Below, in pieces: positions 56,301-64,000 of a stretch of DNA of 64,000 bases. The translations under genes were made by a program, and so were the position numbers. The first letter of the stretch is position 1; each line of letters opens with the position of its first letter. Origin of the DNA: Litoditis marina (taxonomy: Eukaryota; Nematoda; Chromadorea; Rhabditida; Rhabditidae); assembly GCA_964036275.1 (NCBI GenBank), contig OZ038438.1, forward strand, positions 14,677,720 through 14,741,719, given 5' to 3'. The notes beneath the pieces are model-generated. The model was not told the DNA's origin. It did no database searches and saw only the letters and a program-made list of their open reading frames with translations.

Positions 56301-59300
56301 AAAATGAGGTTGAAAAGAGATAAATGTGATAAGACATATGCACTGGTCACCCACTAACAATGTTACTGCATGCAAAAAAAAATGCGTATCGTGGAAGTTT
56401 CAGAGAGAAGAAACCAACCACATTGATAGCACCGCAAGTGTTGATTGTGGACGGGGAAATACAGTAGATATCCTTCTTCTTCAACCTCATGTTGGCATTT
56501 ATAATTCCCACGGACATGGCAGCTGAAAATATCTATATTCGTCGAGGTTCCACCAGATGATTGAAAAGTTGAAAGTGAACTAAATTCAGCTGGACTCACC
56601 ACAAAGTAACTTAAAGTAGTAAACTGGAATCAACGAACTAAACATGCTTTAAAACGGATCACGATTCAGGAAAAGACAAAGATACGAGGTGGTAAAATCA
56701 AAAATCTTTGTTCATTTACCTGGCAAGGCTGGCGGAACCACAACTGTAATTATGTCCAGTGAGCGAAGAATAATTTTCTTGATAGACGCATGCCGAGTTA
56801 TCATAACCACGATGGTGTACGCGAACCCACATAGAGCTATGCAGGCGAGGAAAATTACAAACTGAAATGAACCACTTCCACGATAACTTGTCTCATGTAC
56901 CAATATGAGTTATATTTCCATCGCTGAGCTGAAAGGTCTACTTTCACATGTATTCTAATTAACTTCAATTACGAATGTATGTGTTCTTGTTAACATGTGT
57001 ATTCTAATTACATGCTGACAGTTTCGTTAACCTGGTTTCACCCGAATCCTATGAGTCTACGCCCTCTTCGATTCCCACGAGCTCTGTTTCAGATCAGCTC
57101 AATCAATACACATGGAAAGAAAAATAGGCGTACATGACATATACTCAGTTACCTTCTACATTTTTATAGTAGTTCTATTCTGTTCACGGGAAGTATAGTG
57201 GATAAGTTTTAATATTTTCTCATTCATTCATTCTCCCACTACAATCCACGCTAGGATTGTTAGGTGAGGTCAAAAGTTATATTGAGATTCTGTTCAAGTT
57301 TTCACTTCACCAGAATATAAAATAATAATTTGGGCCTTAGTTCAATGCAACACACCTTGAGAAGATCTTTGGTGAATCGAAAATCGACGGGTTTAGGATA
57401 CATAATTGATCTGACCAGTTGACCTTTCAATGTTGAATAACCAGTGCGCAGAACAACTGCCTGGAAGTAAACACTTATTCAACTTCATTCACTACTACAA
57501 TTTTCCGATCCATTCGATAGTTTCATTCATCATTAGATTCATATGGTGGAACAAATAAGTAGGGATCTCCTAGGAAAATGCAGACCACAACGATATATGC
57601 TCTATTCTGCGGAGATTGCAGTTTGATCCTTCTTAGTTTGCTTAACACATATGTGAATAAAATACGATCAAACTACAACTGAAGTCAGGTCAGGAGCGAT
57701 CTTTTTTCATACCTTGACTTGTCCTCCCCCGTAGTATCTTGTTTGAAGAACCTGGGTTCCACAAAAGAGGACGTGCTTCGAGTGTTTCTCAAACGAGAAC
57801 TTGACATCAAATGAGCCTTCATCTGTGCCAGTCATCGCCACCTAAAGTGTATTCGAGTTGAAATAGGCAATATCTAAATCAGATACAACTTGAAGTGGTG
57901 AACTCTGAAGTTCTGAAGATTTTGTTCACGTTGAGTGAAATGGGCTAAGGTGTGCGATATCATAGCACACCTCAGCCCATTTTATGTCCATATTTTCAAT
58001 CGAATGTCTCGATTCGCAAAAACATTGTTCTACGCTTTTGTGTTAAAATGATAAAACGTGTCAGAAAAGTAAAAACAATTGTTAAAAAACATGAAAAACT
58101 GTGAACACAGAACGAAAACGAAGAAATGACCGACGTACACCCTCAAAGTAACAAGCGTGATTAATAAATGTTCACCTTCGTTATGGGAACTGATTCTCCA
58201 GTTAGCATGCTTTCGTTGACAATAACCGTTCCATTCATCAACACCGCATCACATTGCAGAATACACCCGTGTGCTGGTATGAGCAGAATGTCTCCCGGAA
58301 CAATCTGAAGTTTGCAGAATAAAGAAAACGTTTCTCGGTATGCATTGTGCTCAAAACGTTTTAAAAATTGCATTAGTAACCAATGAATGTACTGTTTGAT
58401 AGTTGACTTGTGTACCTTTTGTCTCATTTGGTTGTAATGCTTTCTCGTGTTAACACAAAAGTTTCTTGTTGATGAAAATTGGTTGTGTTTCTATAAATTC
58501 ACCTCGTCAGAGTTCAACTTGACAACAGATCCATCTCGTACAACCTCTATTTCACTAACAGATTCTACCATTGCCCGCAGTTTCTTTTCTTGAGATCTGG
58601 AAGGTGTTTGAAACATCTGATGACAAGCAGGCTTGTTTTGATAAGAAACGGTATGTCGATCATGTGAAGCAAGCCAAAATAGTGAAGCCAGTTGTGCTAT
58701 AAATATGAAATTATCATTAAGACAGTAAAGTTTCTTTATTAGAATCTAGGTTACAGGTGAATGGGTAAACTACAAAATGGACCGCACAAAAAGAAGACGG
58801 AACAGAAGAAAAAAGAGCAGAAGCACTGTGGCACAATTGGTTGACTTTTCTTGTCTTCTCTCATCAACTTCAATTCAGTTAGGATCCAATAGAGTGTACA
58901 CAAACTAGTTTCAATGTTGTACAGTTTGCGTTCCCAATTAATTTCCGTTTATGGTTTGATCTTGACAGAAGTTTGTCAATTGTCAGTTTTAGGTTACCAT
59001 TATCTATCTCACAAGCAAACCAATAAAAATGGCACACTGTAGTTGAGATTAGAGATATACCTGGTTTGCCACACATCGAGTATGATTGATACCACAGTCA
59101 TGGCTACAATAACTGAGGCGTAGAACTCATACTGATCACTGAACCAGATGGTGACACTGTAAATTAAACAATAAATATTTGTTTATTCTATGAAAAGTGA
59201 AAAAGTTCTGACCAATTGACATGCTCACACCAATGATTAAAGTGATTAAAGCGTTCGCACATAGCGGAGGTTTATTTTGAGAACTTCAACAAGAAAAAAA

Positions 59301-61068
59301 ACGAGAAATATCCATTACCAAAAAGGTGCGAAGTTTGGATCTGTATTCATATAATGTGAAGCAATGCGTAATTCGCGAAATAGCAGCGAGATATCAGACC
59401 AAATAACCAAAAACGTTGAAAAAGAAACAGACTTTCAACACAATCAGTTCTCAGTGACATGATATATGCCCAACTTCTGTCCAAACCTTACCTGAACGCC
59501 TGGAAAATGTAGAATGGCGATAGGACTTCGGTGAATAACAGGACAAGAATAGGTTTCAGTTTGACATCGATCAAATTCCCGCCATACAATCCTATTCTTT
59601 GAGAGACCTCTCGACTACTCAACCCAATATCTTGTGGAGCTTCTGTGTACGCACTGACAGGAATCTTAAATTCTTGGGTCATAACATAACAGCTAATACA
59701 TTGCGGTGGTAAAGAAACATTTTGCTTAGTCTCCTAGTGTATTGTCGTCAAACAACTGAGTGGGATACTGTATATCCTAATTACAGGTGTGATATTTACT
59801 ATCAGTTTTTCTCCGAGAACGAACGACTTGACTGACTATAGTACTCGTCAACTCTACGTGGACTCTTACAGTATGACTCTGAAACGTCTATTAATTTGTC
59901 CCCTATAATAGTTTTAATGAAGTCTTTTTTAGAAAATCTAAAGGTTTCAGAGGTACTTTCATGATTCAGAACCGACCTCTAAGTCGGTATCAGCTGGAGT
60001 TATCCACTCGCGCTCCCTCCATAAATATTTGAGTTTTCGGAAAGTGAACCATCTGAGTTTGTCTACCGTACGCATTGTGCCATCACCCTGAACATATGTG
60101 ACTATGGAAACCGCGAGTTTTTTCAACACCAAACTACAAATCAGGTTTGCTCGTTCGTTCAAACATAAAATAACAAATTGCTGATAATCTTAATGTCGAA
60201 ATGTGATTAAAAGTAAAGCAAAAAATATGTATAGATAATTCGGTAGATGTGGAAGCTCAATGTTCGGATTACAGCAGACAGTTGATTTGAAACAAGAAAT
60301 AATAAAACCAAGACATAAAATGAATAAGCAATACTGACATTATTAATTGCAGGCAGATTTCCCTGTACGTCCGGCTTTGACCTCCTCACCGGGCGAAAGG
60401 AATCGACTAAGTTCTCATCTCTGCAAATGTAGTGTCAGAAGTTAACCTTATTCACCAGAATAACCTGATGAAAGCAGTAAAGACTTCACTGGCACCATGA
60501 GTATAGATTCAAGGTGCAACCTAGACTTCAGCTTTAATGGAAAACACTTTTCCTATAAGTTAATACAAACTCACACTACATAAATATAATCAGCTTCTTC
60601 GTGCGAACATTTATCCGCATGACATTTTATATACAAAGGATTCGACCAATACTGAACAAGTCGGAATAGTCCAAGTGTTAAAATTGTGAGGAGATATGAA
60701 GAATACTGAAAAGACAAAGTAAAATGACATGATTGAGCAATGTTTGCTAAACACTAGAACCAAAGTACGTAAGTTAGAACGTCCAAGCATTTTCACTCCG
60801 TATTTCGCGTGATTTGTATTCTGGCGTTTAAGACAAAGTAAATATGTAATAAAAAAACACGTGTTGGGATCGAGAGGCCGAAATGTTTGTAAATACGACC
60901 CTAAAAGTTGTATCGCGATTGGGCAGTATGAAAATGAACCAACCGTTTTCAGCAAATTTTTTCTATACGCATAGAGGTTGAGGGTGTTGTCACCGGCTTG
61001 TATTTGTTGGTGGTGTCCTCCACCTCGGTCTATACCCATATCCAATGATGTTATCGAAAGATAAGAAC
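47338..61068 (-). CDS. P5B-type transport ATPase, ATP13A2/CATP-6-like
   Basis: Twenty-nine minus-strand exons join in phase, with a total that is an exact multiple of three. They give 1,176 residues from the Met at 61039 to a TAA at 47338. All P-type hallmarks are present: LTGESVP in the actuator domain, VVPPALP in helix M4 (the P5B signature), [12 protein letters not shown] with the phosphorylated Asp, CKGSPE in the nucleotide domain, MVTGDN, and [22 protein letters not shown]5B ATPases sit in late endosomal, lysosomal or plasma membranes. Characterised members export polyamines from the lysosome lumen or import them. Length is normal for the family. The gene is almost 14 kb because its introns are long and carry transposon-like repeats. 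Exons upstream of 61068 may add an amino-terminal extension. Sub-regions are listed separately. Confidence 0.95.
48087..48547. repeat. 460-bp inverted-repeat element in ATPase intron, copy A
   Basis: The left end reads CTTAAAGAATCCGTCCCGC, then TTTAATTTTGACC. The right end, reversed, reads TTTAAAGAAACCGTTCCTCT, then CTAATTTGAG. The terminal repeats are about 30 bases with roughly 80% match. The interior contains CCTATCTTGCTTCG and TTTCTCAGAAAACCGGC, shared with copy B at 52105-52566. There is no coding capacity. It is a likely non-autonomous DNA transposon. Confidence 0.7.
48578..48660 (+). repeat. Dispersed repeat, copy
   Basis: Reads CCACTCCTATACGTGGTATA, a TTCCATATTCGGCTG segment, TTGTAGTTTTTCAACCG and AATTTGCGAATTTCG. 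It resembles the family with copies at 1255, 32395, 32910, 46340 and 53395, and lies some 30 bases from the inverted-repeat element ending at 48547. Confidence 0.5.
52105..52566. repeat. 460-bp inverted-repeat element in ATPase intron, copy B
   Basis: The left end reads TTTAAAGGAACCGTTCCTCT, then TTAATTTGGAG. The right end has TAGAGGTACGGTCCCTTTTAG, its approximate reverse. Length and interior words (CCTGTCTTGCTCCG, GTTCTCAAAAATGCGGC) match copy A at 48087-48547. It lies between the exons at 52647 and 51940, about 4 kb from copy A. Confidence 0.65.
53395..53540 (-). repeat. Dispersed repeat, inverted copy with fold-back
   Basis: On the minus strand it reads GGTGTTGCCCTATCCCGCTG, TGTTTGTAGTTTGATTCCGC, then TCGAAACTCGCGAATCACAG. 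It carries a second, inverted GATTCACG / AGTTTGACTTTGATTC segment, so it can fold back on itself. This is the best preserved copy of the family and defines its core. Confidence 0.6.
54319..54361 (-). pseudogene. Duplicated fragment of an ATPase exon
   Basis: These 43 bases are identical to 54818-54860, part of the true exon 54792-54918 (the [16 protein letters not shown] region), at an offset of 499 bases. The fragment sits in the same strand orientation inside the adjacent large intron, between exons 54792-54918 and 54444-54529. In the frames available it is not joined to usable splice sites that preserve the family alignment, so it looks like a non-coding partial duplication. Confidence 0.8.
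55897..55975 (+). repeat. tRNA-Ser/Leu-like pseudogene
   Basis: ATATGGCCGAGTGGTCTAAG, then GCGCTGG is a near-perfect class II tRNA D-arm and A-box. A degraded B-box-like GGTTCGCTCCC follows about 43 bases later. No 3' acceptor strand pairs with the start, so it is not a working tRNA. It lies in an ATPase intron, antisense to that gene. Confidence 0.55.
56109..56414. repeat. Local duplication beside an ATPase exon
   Basis: A 60-base unit occurs at 56109-56167 and 56353-56414: ACTAACAAT, ACTGCATGC, a run of A's, CGTATCGTGGAAGTTTCAG and AGAGAAGAAAC. A 15-base piece (AGTTTCAGAGAGAAG) recurs a third time at about 56179. The second copy ends at the donor of exon 56419-56522, so the first bases of that intron have been duplicated farther into the intron. 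Confidence 0.8.
57356..58596 (-). other. ATPase actuator domain exons
   Basis: Exons 58503-58596, 58176-58304, 57713-57841 and 57356-57460. They encode [15 protein letters not shown], then [34 protein letters not shown], a Gly-rich [11 protein letters not shown] and [23 protein letters not shown] is the loop that drives dephosphorylation of the catalytic Asp. The [15 protein letters not shown] segment leads to M3 and is highly typical of P5 ATPases. Confidence 0.93.
57938..57982. repeat. Stem-loop with 18-bp arms
   Basis: Arms AAATGGGCTAAGGTGTGC and GCACACCTCAGCCCATTT pair with one mismatch around a nine-base loop, GATATCATA. It is in the intron between the ATPase exons at 58176 and 57841. 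No related copy was noticed in the window. Confidence 0.75.
59061..61068 (-). other. ATPase amino-terminal exons
   Basis: Exons 60944-61068, 60575-60705, 60339-60420, 59977-60087, 59492-59664 and 59061-59156. From the Met at 61039 a His/Gln-rich start leads to [12 protein letters not shown] and the first membrane-embedded stretch, [20 protein letters not shown], then [20 protein letters not shown]. This matches the P5B amino-terminal module. The exon at 59492 gives [19 protein letters not shown] and [10 protein letters not shown], the P5B segment into helix M1. The exon at 59061 gives [14 protein letters not shown] and helix M2. The acceptor chosen for the exon at 59664 (TTTAAG) is the only one tested that keeps phase; it is weak. 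Confidence 0.85.
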
Positions 61069-61315
61069 CTAATGAAAGAATTGTTTTGTAACAATTATAA
61101 TAAGAATATTATCAATAACTTTTATAATACACTTAATCGGAAAAATAAAAACTTTTTTCTTCATATGAACTTTCTCAATGCCGTTTGTTGGCTTTCCAAA
61201 TTAGGCCGTAGCAATAATGAGAACGTGTTCCTATCAGCGTTCGAAATATAAAAAATATGTTTAACAAAATGTGTTCAGGCTGTTTTGAATCTTCAATTCA
61301 TAGAATAAAACGAAC

Positions 61316-61376
61316 GTGATGAAGTGCTTTCTATGAGCGGACGACGCTCTTCGTGATGATCTTCGTAGATGAAACT
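61316..61376 (-). CDS. Exon with acidic dileucine motif, probable ATPase 5' exon
   Basis: After a clear TTTTTTAG acceptor, one minus-strand frame encodes SFIYEDHHEERRPLIESTSS. A donor of the GTTCG type at 61315 leaves phase 1, exactly what an acceptor at 61069-61070 (ATTAG) needs to continue through [12 protein letters not shown] into the ATPase amino-terminus. EERRPLI fits the [D/E]xxxL[L/I] signal that sends membrane proteins to late endosomes and lysosomes, the location expected for P5B ATPases. If the frame is not spliced it stops seven codons later, in which case it would be the C-terminus of a separate upstream gene only 250 bases from the ATPase start. Confidence 0.5.
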
Positions 61377-61581
61377 CTAAAAAAGGTCAAAGATCAGGAA
61401 CATTAGTCAGAAACAGATCATCGTCTCTCTCGATTGTTTTCTTTAAACATGCCTTTTTTGGGATCACGATGTATTCAAACACATTCATTTACGAAGTGAT
61501 TGCTAACTTTTAAGTTGCAGTGATTACCCGTTAACCGAATACATGCACCATAAATAATATACCACCCCACATTAGACTCAC

Positions 61582-61683
61582 ATCCATTATTAGATTACGG
61601 TAGCTGCAACTTTTGTCGTCTACAGCCAGATACCGCTTTTGCTGATTTAGTGGCTCAACCAAGGTAATAGTATGGAGAAAAAG
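61582..61683 (-). CDS. Probable upstream exon, same transcript as the dileucine exon
   Basis: A minus-strand frame ends at a strong donor (GGAT then GTGAGT) in phase 0, matching the phase 0 start of the exon at 61376. It encodes LVEPLNQQKRYLAVDDKSCS, then YRNLIMD. The acceptor is uncertain: CTGAG ending at 61684 gives 34 codons, while CAATAG ending at 61723 gives 47 in the same frame. I recognise no domain. Confidence 0.4.
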
Positions 61684-61723
61684 CTCAGTACCTTTTTGTA
61701 AGTGAAATTTTGGTTGCCGAAAC

Positions 61724-64000
61724 TATTGTTGCAGATTAAGTAAGCAAACTCGAGAGACTCGAAAACTCTTAAATCCAAGAGAATTGTGACCAGCTGCTAC
61801 AATTGAAGTCAAAGGACTGGAGAGTGTGCGAGAATTTTCCTTGAATCACTGAACGAGTTTCAGGTCAAATTTAAAGAAACATTCTCTTTGATTTCCGACC
61901 GGCACTACAAACTTATAGCGTTCATCACTCTACTTTGCGTAGTTATTCGAAAATGCCGTGTATGCAGTCGCCACACGCTCACAGGATTACGTACCAGAAC
62001 GCGGAAAAAGTTTATAAAATTCAATAATCTTTTCAAATCATCGGAATCGTACTAATCATACACAGCCACTGAATACAATTCTTTAAAAAATGAGGAATCA
62101 AGGTTAATTAGCGTTGCAGCAAAAACAATTTCATGTTCGCTTCCTCATTGCTTGGTATTGAACACATTTTGATAACTTCCATTCAATAAGAGCTTGGTTT
62201 TCTCATTAAAACGATTACAGGAGTTTATAAGTTTTTAGGACAATTCATATTATAGGGAGGTGGTTCCTTTAACGATTGTTATCAGAACAAAACGTATTGA
62301 TTACTCGTTACAGAATGGTTAAAGATTTAAAATAACAATAACTGGATCGGTATGACAAGATACTGACATCAACACATTGATTTACAGACAATACGGGTCG
62401 TTGTTCCAATTAGTTCCGTTGGGATTTATATGTGTGACAATTTTTCACGTGGCTTATCAGGAAACGAATTCGCCAACACAGAACGTTTTATACTAACACA
62501 CAAGCCTATGATTTTTTCACTAACTAGCAAGTATATGTATATTCCAACGTAATTTCATGCGTTAGGAAAATTTTTTAGATTCTTGAGTCCTATTGGACTA
62601 TGTGATTTGTCTAGAAGTATTTTTCATATACAACAAAATATATATAAATAAAACTCACCATTATGATGTGCTAGTACGGAGTGAGATCCAAATAGATGAG
62701 ATTACAGAACTCAAGTTTGTACGTAGAAGAATAAACGAAATGTAAGTTATTACTATAAGATATTGGAATAAAAGAGTTCAAGCACATTCATAGATTCACA
62801 TATAATACAATCAGGTGTATGATAAAAAGATTAATGATATCAATCGTACAAAAGTTTCCGATGACATAACCTCTGAGGTACCCATCACACTATTTATCAA
62901 ACTTTTTCCGGGAAAACTTGCAAAAAGAGATCAAAAGAAATGAAATAGGAATGACGAGCATGAATATTTGGAATAATTGGAAAACATGAAAAACGTATTC
63001 AAAGCAGTGAGATGAGAAAGTTATTGTTCGTGTACAAAGAGTACATGCAGCCCTACACCTTAGGACAGAACTAGATCTTGCGTGATATTGATTTGTGTTT
63101 ACAGGTTATGGATCATTGGCGGTGCGAAAGCATGTGTTGCAACATAAACAAAGGCTACTGATTTCCGAACTAAACAAGTCACTCCTATTGTTCCAGTTCT
63201 GCAAATATCGAATGTTCTTCATATTATTTTTGATTGTATCTTTTAATGAACGTTACTACTTGTCTACCTCGTTTACTGAGAGAAACTAACAAAAAAGCAA
63301 GAAACAAAAAAGTATATCCATGTTATGTTGAGTATTCAGCACTGAATTGTAGCAAATTATGTTAACTACGTGTACACGACTGTCGAAAATAAACACTCAC
63401 TTATGATTCACTGTAGCTATTCGAGAAAAAAAACTATAGCAAGAATACTACCCCCAATGAGTCACATTCATAATGTAAGTTTCTGTTTGGTTCAACAAGT
63501 ATAATAATTAAAAATCATGTTAATGTTAACATGATATTGATCTACCAAATGTCGAAGAAGAAGAGTGGAAAGACTAAAATGAGGGTGGAATATAAGATGG
63601 GGTCATTGATTGGTGGTTGTCTATCTAGAATAGTACTCACTTGATAAGAAAAGACAGGAGTCTGCCACTGATCGACTGCACTATCTCATCCAACTCCAAT
63701 CCACGTGGTACTGAAAAAGTGAAAATTTGTCTTTTCGAAAAAGTACGTGATAGAGAACTGCCAGAGTAATTTGGAGTAAAAAACATAGTCAGCTAGTGAA
63801 AAAGTGGCACATGAGCTAAATTATACCCGCATTTTTACTAATGTACACCGTATTTTTTTCTGATACTGGTTGTCACAGCTCCCAAGAAAAGCCTAGTGCT
63901 TTCTCAGTGATTTGGACCGAACCAAAACTGTTCTTCGACGACCAAATAGACGTAGAGCGAACAAAAAGTATTTGCACGGGATTTCAAAAGAAGCAGAAGT
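61724..64000. other. AT-rich end of window
   Basis: Apart from the exon at 63641-63710, no coding sequence was supported. A donor-like ATAATG then GTGAGT occurs on the minus strand near 62665, but all frames before it are closed, so at best it is a 5' untranslated exon. The last 300 bases contain no recognisable exon. Confidence 0.4.
63641..63710 (-). CDS. Probable internal exon, gene unidentified
   Basis: Bounded by TTTTTCAG and GTGAGTAC on the minus strand, both strong sites. One frame is open throughout and encodes PRGLELDEIVQSISGRLLSF, then LIK, an amphipathic helical-looking segment. Its end phase (2) does not match either acceptor proposed at 61.7 kb, so at least one linking exon is missing, or it belongs to another gene continuing beyond the window. 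Confidence 0.35.

Larger units (their letters stand above)
55404..56861 (-). other. ATPase M3-M4 and phosphorylation-site exons
   Basis: Exons 56720-56861, 56419-56522 and 55404-55496. They give the M3-M4 helices ending [11 protein letters not shown], then [36 protein letters not shown] and [18 protein letters not shown]. Two consecutive prolines in PPALP define the P5B subgroup's cytosolic-facing entry site. The Asp of DKTGT is the one phosphorylated by ATP. Confidence 0.95.

Noticed and set aside
1..64000. Bacterial-style operons, CRISPR arrays, ribosomal RNA genes
   Set aside because: The DNA is intron-rich eukaryotic sequence; no regularly spaced direct repeats or rRNA-like segments were seen.

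Overview
The window reads as nuclear DNA of a nematode. It is AT-rich, and its genes are chains of short exons (38-263 bp) separated by introns of roughly 130 bp to about 2 kb. The 3' splice sites are mostly TTTCAG-like, and many donors start GTTNG rather than GTAAG. In two genes an acceptor lies 6-7 bases ahead of the start codon, as expected for spliced-leader trans-splicing. Introns well over 50 bp and dense repeats fit a strongylid-type parasite genome better than Caenorhabditis, but that placement is inference.

Six protein-coding genes could be rebuilt exon by exon with matching splice phases. On the plus strand: a GDSL phospholipase B-like lipase (12808-15972, 5' end missing); a 626-residue homologue of R3HCC1L (17566-25077); a 146-residue homologue of ADISSP/C20orf27 (26788-29702); and a 343-residue NDRG-family alpha/beta-hydrolase-fold protein (35880-41509). 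On the minus strand: a three-exon, four-helix membrane protein resembling LAPTM (42515-43634) and a large P5B-type transport ATPase of the ATP13A2/CATP-6 group (47338-61068). Two or more further minus-strand exons (61316-63710) may be the ATPase amino-terminus, including one with an acidic dileucine sorting motif.

The first 12.8 kb holds no gene I can name. It has two protein-like minus-strand exons, one with a signal peptide, and many repeats. The gaps at 15.97-17.56, 25.1-26.8, 29.7-35.9, 43.6-47.3 and 61.4-64 kb are also repeat-rich with no confident gene.

The strongest unexplained structure is in the repeats: a 60-bp perfect palindrome at 840-899; two roughly 460-bp inverted-repeat elements inside the ATPase gene, one of which appears to donate a splice acceptor; two other miniature inverted-repeat elements in the R3HCC1L-like gene; a duplicated exon fragment inside an ATPase intron; a run of 16 G's touching a splice donor; arrays of GGTNACC and of GAACC/GGTTC palindromic words; and tRNA-derived SINE-like copies. 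The genes are unrelated housekeeping, membrane or secreted functions, and no defence-like or other coordinated new system was seen.
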